Shown here in pieces: positions 59,138-64,000 of a stretch of DNA of 64,000 nt. The stretch covers positions 1 through 64,000 of the forward strand of contig JAVHVE010000057.1 of the NCBI GenBank assembly GCA_032160705.1, in the 5' to 3' direction. The translations under genes were made by a program, and so were the position numbers. This DNA comes from QHXM01 sp032160705 (GTDB lineage Bacteria > Acidobacteriota > Blastocatellia > Pyrinomonadales > Pyrinomonadaceae). Numbering within the stretch: the stretch's first letter is position 1; each line of letters begins with the position of its first letter. The notes under the pieces were generated by a model. That model saw only the letters and a program-made list of their open reading frames with translations. It had not been told where the DNA came from and made no database searches.

Positions 59138-61651
59138 TTAGTTGATTGCCGTCGAAGTGAGTTTGCCGGTATTGAGGTCGAGAGTCGCTTCCGCCCCGCC
59201 TTCCAGTCGGGCGCGACGGTCTGCTTTATGGCTTGACTTGGCGGAGTACATCGCTTGATCGGCGGCGATTAAAAGCTGATCCAGCGTCTCGCCGTCAATG
59301 CCGTAAGTCGCCGCACCGACGCTGATCCCGACACGCGCGGCATGCTCTGCGCGGACGTGCAGGGAAAACTTCGAGACTGCCGCTTCGATTCGCTCGCACA
59401 ATTCTTCGACCTGTCCGCCGACCAAATCCTGCACGATGCCGACGAACTCGTCGCCCGCATAGCGCGCGAGGAAATCATACTCGCGCAGTTGTCCCTGAAG
59501 GATGCGCGCGATCTCGTGCAGCATCTTGTCCCCGATGCGATGGCCGAAGGTGTCATTGACCTGCTTGAACTCGTCGAGGTCGAGCATGATGACCTGGAAC
59601 GGGCGATTGGTGCGACGGGCGCGCGAAGCTTCCTGCTCGAACCGTAGATACATGCAGCGCGCATTAGGCAATCCCGTCAAGGGGTCTGTCAGCGCGTTTG
59701 ATTCCGTTTCGGCGTGGTGCATCGCGTTGAAAAGCGCATCCGATGCCAGGCGCGTGACGGTTTCCAGCAGCCGCATGTGATCGTCCGTGTATTCGTGCAG
59801 CTCCATCGAATAGACCGACAGAGCGCCGAGAAGGCGTCCATCTCTCATCAGGGGCAGCGCAGCCATCGCGCGATACTCGCTTTCCGCATCGAGCTGGACG
59901 CCTTCAAAATCCAGAGACGGGTCAATGCGATTAATCGAGCGACGATTCGCGAGCGCGAATCCGGTCACGCCTTCGCCGGGCGCGATGCAGCGGTCGCGCA
60001 GGACATCCGCGTTCTTGCCCGCCACGTGCGAGGCTGTCGCATAGGCTTTCAATTCGTCGTACAGATAAACCACGCAGGTATCGAACGGCACGACGTGGCC
60101 GACCTTGTTGACCAGAATCGAGACGGTGTCTTCGATGTCGAGCGAAGAGCCGAAGGTGCGCGCAATTTCGTAGAGTGCATAGACCTCGCGGTGCGCGTTC
60201 TTGATCTGGTCATAAGCCAGCACGGAAGGTCGCTCTTTAGTCTGGTGAATATCCGCTTCAATGAGTGTGCGCGAGTCGCAGTCTTCATTCGTTGCGCCCA
60301 GATGATCCAGGTCTGATGCGCTGATCTCTTCTTCAAAGCGCGGGAGATTCTTGAGAAAGTGATTGACGACATTCGGGTCGAAATGTGTTCCGGCTCCACG
60401 CAGCAGCAGCGCTTTGGCTTCTTCGCGTGTCATCCCGCGACGATAGGGGCGATCCTCGCGCACCGAATCGAAGCAATCCACTACGGATAGGATGCGTGCG
60501 GTGAGCGGAATCTCTTCGCCTTTCAATCCATCTGGATAACCAAGGCCATTCCATTGCTCATGATGATGAAGGACGATGGGCACGACCGGGTAGGGGAAAT
60601 TGACGCGCTCCAGAATCTGCGCGCCGACGGTCGTATGCACCTTCATGCGCTCGAACTCACCCGTCGTCAGCCTTCCGGGTTTGTTCAGGATGTGATCTGG
60701 CACGGCGAGCTTTCCGACATCGTGCAGAAGAGCACCGGCTTTGAGCGCCTCAATCTCGTTGGTGGAGAGGTTGAAGACTTTGCCCATTCCAGCGGCGTAA
60801 ATCTGCACGCGACGGACGTGGTAATGCGTCGTCTGGTCTTTGGCGTCAATCGCTGTGGCCAACGCCTCGACCGTCGCCAGATGAAGACGGCTCAGGTCAT
60901 CTGCCTCGCGTGTCTTTTCGTTGACGCGCTCAAAGAAGACTCTGTAGGTCGCGTAAGTTGCGGCGATGACAGGCACGCCCAACAGTACGTAGAGAAAGCC
61001 GAACGCGGTAATCGCGCCGTAGATCAGCGCAGCGGTGCAAGCTGCCGCGATGAAAGTCATCAATGTCCAGAGATAACCGTCGCGCCAGAAACTGAAGAAG
61101 GAGCGGCTTTTTCTCAAGGCGTACATGGTGGCGAGCGAAAGGCCGTTCAGGAAGTAATGCGAAATGGCCATGACCGCGAGCGGCAAGAGCAGTTGGTCAG
61201 AACGCAAATCCGCAATTCCCAGTGGAACACTCTTAATCTCGGCGTAGGCCGCGAGCGTGTAATAGAACGCGGAGCTTGAGATGAAGGTGGTCACGGCCAT
61301 AATAGCGGGCGCGCCCAGCCAGCTTGCCATCTTCTTCGTCGTGCGTTTCGAGCCGAGAAAAGCGTCAACGACGCTGAGCATAATCGCCGCCGGAACGCCG
61401 AGAAAGATGGCAGACAGGAAAGTGAAAGTGTCGCCGACGGTGACGCAGGCGGTCGTTCCCGGAATGCGAATCGGATACCAGCCCGTGACGATGACCAGAC
61501 TGAGCAGGGCGAGAAATTGCGACCACTGCGCGGAGTTGAAGGCGAGGCACTGGGAAAGCGCCCACGCACCCGTCAACGTGCCTGCGGCAACCATCACAGA
61601 CCAGTAAATCCTGGCCGCACGATTGTAGTCAGACATCCCTAGAATTTTCAC
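59138..61651 (-). CDS. membrane HD-GYP phosphodiesterase fused to GAF and GGDEF domains
   Basis: 837 aa. Residues 1-240 hold about seven helices, a MASE-like sensor. The HD-GYP domain at about 250-430 shows HDVGKLAVPDHIL, HHHEQWNGLGYPDGLKG and the paired His, all needed for c-di-GMP hydrolysis. A GAF domain follows (about 480-640). The C-terminal GGDEF domain at about 670-820 has ARYAGDEFVGIV, an AGDEF form that is usually still active. A protein with both synthesis and hydrolysis potential. It stands alone downstream of the kinase operon. Confidence 0.9.
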   Translation of the reverse strand: MKILGMSDYNRAARIYWSVMVAAGTLTGAWALSQCLAFNSAQWSQFLALLSLVIVTGWYPIRIPGTTACVTVGDTFTFLSAIFLGVPAAIMLSVVDAFLGSKRTTKKMASWLGAPAIMAVTTFISSSAFYYTLAAYAEIKSVPLGIADLRSDQLLLPLAVMAISHYFLNGLSLATMYALRKSRSFFSFWRDGYLWTLMTFIAAACTAALIYGAITAFGFLYVLLGVPVIAATYATYRVFFERVNEKTREADDLSRLHLATVEALATAIDAKDQTTHYHVRRVQIYAAGMGKVFNLSTNEIEALKAGALLHDVGKLAVPDHILNKPGRLTTGEFERMKVHTTVGAQILERVNFPYPVVPIVLHHHEQWNGLGYPDGLKGEEIPLTARILSVVDCFDSVREDRPYRRGMTREEAKALLLRGAGTHFDPNVVNHFLKNLPRFEEEISASDLDHLGATNEDCDSRTLIEADIHQTKERPSVLAYDQIKNAHREVYALYEIARTFGSSLDIEDTVSILVNKVGHVVPFDTCVVYLYDELKAYATASHVAGKNADVLRDRCIAPGEGVTGFALANRRSINRIDPSLDFEGVQLDAESEYRAMAALPLMRDGRLLGALSVYSMELHEYTDDHMRLLETVTRLASDALFNAMHHAETESNALTDPLTGLPNARCMYLRFEQEASRARRTNRPFQVIMLDLDEFKQVNDTFGHRIGDKMLHEIARILQGQLREYDFLARYAGDEFVGIVQDLVGGQVEELCERIEAAVSKFSLHVRAEHAARVGISVGAATYGIDGETLDQLLIAADQAMYSAKSSHKADRRARLEGGAEATLDLNTGKLTSTAIN

Positions 61652-62189
61652 TCGCCCCGCTCCAGTCTCATGTGACCGCAGTAAAATTAGAAATCTTTGT
61701 TCGAGAAATCTTGCAGCGTCTACCGTTCAATAATCGCTCGCGCTCAAAAAGAGCGTGAACTCTCCCTTCAGTAAAGTCCGTTGCCGGAAGCGAAGGCTGA
61801 GGAGCAAATTCAGCCTTCGTTTCCGGCGCAGGACAGGGCAAGCGGCGCGTTCGAGGGGCACTCTTGCGCGCCTGACTGGGGGTGAGAGTTTCATTGAGCG
61901 TGTTCTCCCTGCATCGCACTTCGAGTTTCAGGAGAAAGCGCTCAATCCATGTCAAATTGGTGCGGCTGCTAGCGAACCCCGTGCGGTGGGTTCGCGAAGC
62001 GCCTTTTAAGGAGCGCTTCGAGCCGCGCCCATTACTTAACAAGATGTGTGCCGCGCTTCTCCCTCTCCAGCGCTCGGAAGCGAAGTTGTGTGAACAGCGA
62101 ACTTAGAGGAACGAAATAACTTTCAAGCCGGACCAGGCGCAGGAATTGAATGGTCAGGCTGACAGGTCAAAGTGATGATTCAGTCAGAA
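61652..62189. other. gene-free stretch with three strong hairpins
   Basis: No convincing ORF. Hairpin 1 (61784-61826) has a 17-bp stem with one mismatch: CCGGAAGCGAAGGCTGA / TCAGCCTTCGTTTCCGG, 9-base loop. Hairpin 2 (61972-61995) is GCGAACCC / GGGTTCGC. Hairpin 3 (61995-62020) is CGAAGCGC / GCGCTTCG and shares a base with hairpin 2. None has a T-run. It could be an untranslated leader, a small RNA or decayed repeats. Confidence 0.5.
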
Positions 62190-62299
62190 AAACAGTGGGC
62201 AGTTGGCAGTGGGCAGTGGGCAGTAAGAACAAGCGCGAGATGCAGCACCAGAGCTTTTGTCTTTATCTGCCAACTGCCCACTGCCTACTGCCTACTGCT
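62190..62299. repeat. heptamer hairpin element, CAGTGGG type, core reversed
   Basis: The left arm is AACAGTGGGCAGTTGGCAGT then GGGCAGTGGGCAGT. The loop AAGAACAAGCGCGAGATGCA is the reverse complement of the core in the 48675 element. The right arm is CTGCCAACTGCCCACTGCCT then ACTGCCTACTGCT. Confidence 0.87.
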
Positions 62300-62387
62300 C
62301 TTGCTTTTTTCGTCGCGTGGATGCACCCTCTGTTTTTCATCCGAAACTTTCTTTTTAGTGCGAGGCGAGCAAGGCGTGTTGGACGAG

Positions 62388-63728
62388 ATGTTGAGTAAAG
62401 GGGCAGGGGCGAAGAAACCTTCAGGCTATCTTGAGCTGCTGCGGAGCAACCGCAATTTCCGGCAGCTCTGGCTGGGACAGGTCGTCAGCCAGCTCGGCGA
62501 CTGGTTCAACACCATGGCGCTGTACGCCCTGCTGCAAAACCTGACGCAGGATTCGGCGCGCGCCATTGGCCTCCTGCTCGTCGCCCGTTTTCTTCCGAGC
62601 TTCATTGTCGGGCCGCTCTCCGGCGTGGTGGCGGATCGCTTCAGCCGCCGCAACGTGATGATTGTCTCCGACATCCTGCGGGCAATCGTCGTGCTCGGCT
62701 TTCTCCTTGTCAGACGCCCTGAGCATGTCTGGCTCGTCTACACCCTGACCATCCTGCAACTCGTCTTCTCCACCTTCTTCGAGCCTGCCAAGACGGCTGT
62801 TATTCCATCAATCGTTTCGGGGCGCGAGCTATTGGCCGCCAACGCTATCTCTTCTGTCACATGGTCTGTGATGCTCACGCTGGGCGCGGCCTTCGGGGGA
62901 CTCGTAACCGGATGGCTCGGCACGGATGCTGCTTTCTTTCTAGATTCGTTGACTTACCTGGCGTCGGCGCTGCTCGTTGCGGGCGTGCGTTTTCCGCGCC
63001 GCCCGGCGCGCGTCAAGCGCAAGCTCACAATCTCGAAAGCGCTCGGCATCACGGACACGCTCGAAGGCGCGCGATACGTCTGGCAGCGCCCGCACGTTTT
63101 TGCGTTGATGATGGTCAAACCGGCCTGGGGCGTGGGCGGCGGCATCCTCACCTTGCTGGCTGTTTTCGGCGAGAGAATTTTTCCCGTCGGAGGTAAGGCC
63201 GCTATCGGCATCGGCATTCTCTACGCGGCGCGCGGCATCGGCACAGGTATAGGCCCCATCGCCATGCGCCGCATCACGGGCGCGACGCGCGAGAGTATGC
63301 AGACATGGATCGGCTTTGCGTTTCTCATCGGCGGCGTCGGCTACATCGCCTTCGGCAGCGCGACCAGTTTCGTCGTGGCGATTATTGTGCTGATGTTCGG
63401 GCACATGGGCGGTAGTATTCTCTGGGTCAACTCGACCGTGCTCTTGCAGCGAGCGGTCGAAGATAACTTTCGCGGTCGCGTCTTCGCCGCAGAGCTGGCG
63501 CTGCTGACCTTGACGATGGCTGCATCGAATTACGCGACCGGGGAATTGCTTGACCGCTTTCATTTCTCTCCGCGCACGGTCACCATCGGCATCGGAATCT
63601 TCTTTTTCATCCCTGGGCTGCTCTGGTTTGCGACCCGGCGCTGGTGGAATAATGGGCAAGGCGAACAAGTGGAAGAATCAATCGAGGAGAGCGAGCGATT
63701 TGAGGAGACTGTCGGAGCTATGAGGTGA
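62388..63728 (+). CDS. MFS transporter, EntS/MFS_3-like exporter
   Basis: About 446 aa with 12 predicted helices. It opens with NFRQLWLGQVVSQLGDWFNT (typical of the MFS_3/EntS group), then FIVGPLSGVVADRFSRRNVM with the MFS loop 2-3 motif, and STFFEPAKTAVIPSIVSG. Substrate unknown; relatives export siderophores or drugs. ATG 62388 is used; GTG 62376 is possible. The open frame continues back to 62172 only through the repeat element. The GNAT gene follows after 1 bp. Confidence 0.82.
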   Translation: MLSKGAGAKKPSGYLELLRSNRNFRQLWLGQVVSQLGDWFNTMALYALLQNLTQDSARAIGLLLVARFLPSFIVGPLSGVVADRFSRRNVMIVSDILRAIVVLGFLLVRRPEHVWLVYTLTILQLVFSTFFEPAKTAVIPSIVSGRELLAANAISSVTWSVMLTLGAAFGGLVTGWLGTDAAFFLDSLTYLASALLVAGVRFPRRPARVKRKLTISKALGITDTLEGARYVWQRPHVFALMMVKPAWGVGGGILTLLAVFGERIFPVGGKAAIGIGILYAARGIGTGIGPIAMRRITGATRESMQTWIGFAFLIGGVGYIAFGSATSFVVAIIVLMFGHMGGSILWVNSTVLLQRAVEDNFRGRVFAAELALLTLTMAASNYATGELLDRFHFSPRTVTIGIGIFFFIPGLLWFATRRWWNNGQGEQVEESIEESERFEETVGAMR

Positions 63729-63729
63729 G

Positions 63730-64000
63730 ATGGAATCTATTATTGACGTCATGGAGATGACCGATTGGCATCGGGTGCGCTCCATTTATCTGGAAGGCAT
63801 CGCGACCGGCAATGCTACGTTTGAGACGCAAGCCCCTGATTGGAAGCTTTGGGATGAGAGCCACCTGCAGCAGTGCAGGCTCGTCGCCAGAGCAGGCGTC
63901 ACGGTAGCGGGATGGGCAGCGCTCAAGCCGGTTTCAACGCGCCGCGCCTACGCGGGCGTGGCGGAGACGAGCATTTACGTCGCCGCGAATTTCAGAGGTC
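63730..64000 (+). CDS. GNAT acetyltransferase, phosphinothricin-acetyltransferase-like (3' end outside window)
   Basis: The first 90 residues are visible. They start with TDWHRVRSIYLEGIATGNAT and FETQAPDWKLWDESHL, the typical opening of Pat/Bar-type GNAT enzymes, then GWAALKPVSTRRAYAGVAET and SIYVAANFRG before the window ends. GAGG lies 5 bases before the ATG, which sits one base after the MFS stop. The substrate cannot be read. Incomplete at the right edge. Confidence 0.8.
   Translation, partial: MESIIDVMEMTDWHRVRSIYLEGIATGNATFETQAPDWKLWDESHLQQCRLVARAGVTVAGWAALKPVSTRRAYAGVAETSIYVAANFRG

Noticed and set aside
61668..62042. Open frame of 124 codons on the minus strand
   Set aside because: It is Arg/Ser/Thr-rich low-complexity, has no ribosome-binding site and spans the strong hairpin at 61784, so it is not listed as a gene.

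Overview
The window looks like a chromosomal segment of a soil-type Acidobacteriota, most likely class Blastocatellia. The pointers are a VWFA-related protein of the acidobacterial type (4878-6122), a PEP-CTERM exported protein, PIG-L and M14 hydrolases of the large acidobacterial form, an HcrABC-like molybdenum hydroxylase and GC-rich codon use. This placement is inferred from gene content only. No ribosomal RNA or strong phylogenetic marker is present.

Layout. 1-6.2 kb: an alanyl-tRNA editing protein, an HNH nuclease beside tRNA-Ala(CGC), and small exported proteins. 6.2-9.3 kb (minus strand): an AlbA_2 protein and a multi-pass exporter-like protein. 9.4-12.1 kb: the folate/pantothenate genes folK-panB-panC. 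12.2-17.4 kb: a three-subunit molybdenum hydroxylase of 4-hydroxybenzoyl-CoA reductase type, with a BrnT-type toxin-antitoxin pair between its subunit genes, then a MocA/MobA-like nucleotidyltransferase. 17.5-21.9 kb: a thioredoxin-fold protein without cysteines, Maf, a DciA-like protein, a HicA-type pair and gatCA. 21.9-26.8 kb: two paralogous secreted ankyrin-repeat proteins. 28.6-33.6 kb: an iron-type ABC importer (binding protein, ATPase, fused permease) split by an opposite-strand gene and a nested palindromic element. 33.8-36.3 kb: a more AT-rich stretch with a GT39-like membrane protein, a frameshifted gene and a lipoprotein. 36.3-44.2 kb: a PIG-L protein, a WG-repeat protein, a CoxG-like protein and a large M14 peptidase. 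44.3-49.2 kb: a tryptophan/kynurenine and aryl-CoA cluster (kynureninase-like, tryptophan 2,3-dioxygenase, benzoate-CoA-ligase family, thioesterase). 49.3-54.8 kb: a PEP-CTERM protein, then an Fe-S membrane protein fused to a cNMP-binding domain next to a c-type cytochrome. 55.0-61.7 kb: a two-component pair with a sigma-54 activator and an HD-GYP/GGDEF protein. The right end holds an MFS exporter and a GNAT acetyltransferase cut by the window edge.

The most unusual signal is not a gene. About two dozen gaps between genes are occupied, often from stop codon to next start codon, by hairpin elements. Their arms are arrays of short (mostly 7-base) degenerate direct repeats, such as CAGTGGG, AGGAGTC, CAGTGGT, GAGGGAT, TCTGGAG and GCGGAAT, and the second arm is the reverse complement of the first. 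The loops carry conserved cores (GCGGTTCTCCGCC or CTCGCTTGTTCTT) that recur with different arm families, as if arms and cores were exchangeable modules. In folK, the ABC permease, the PIG-L gene and panB the arms are translated as part of the protein. Other elements supply stop codons. The arms resemble the short tandemly repeated heptamers (STRR) known in cyanobacteria, but I know of no description of this modular hairpin form.
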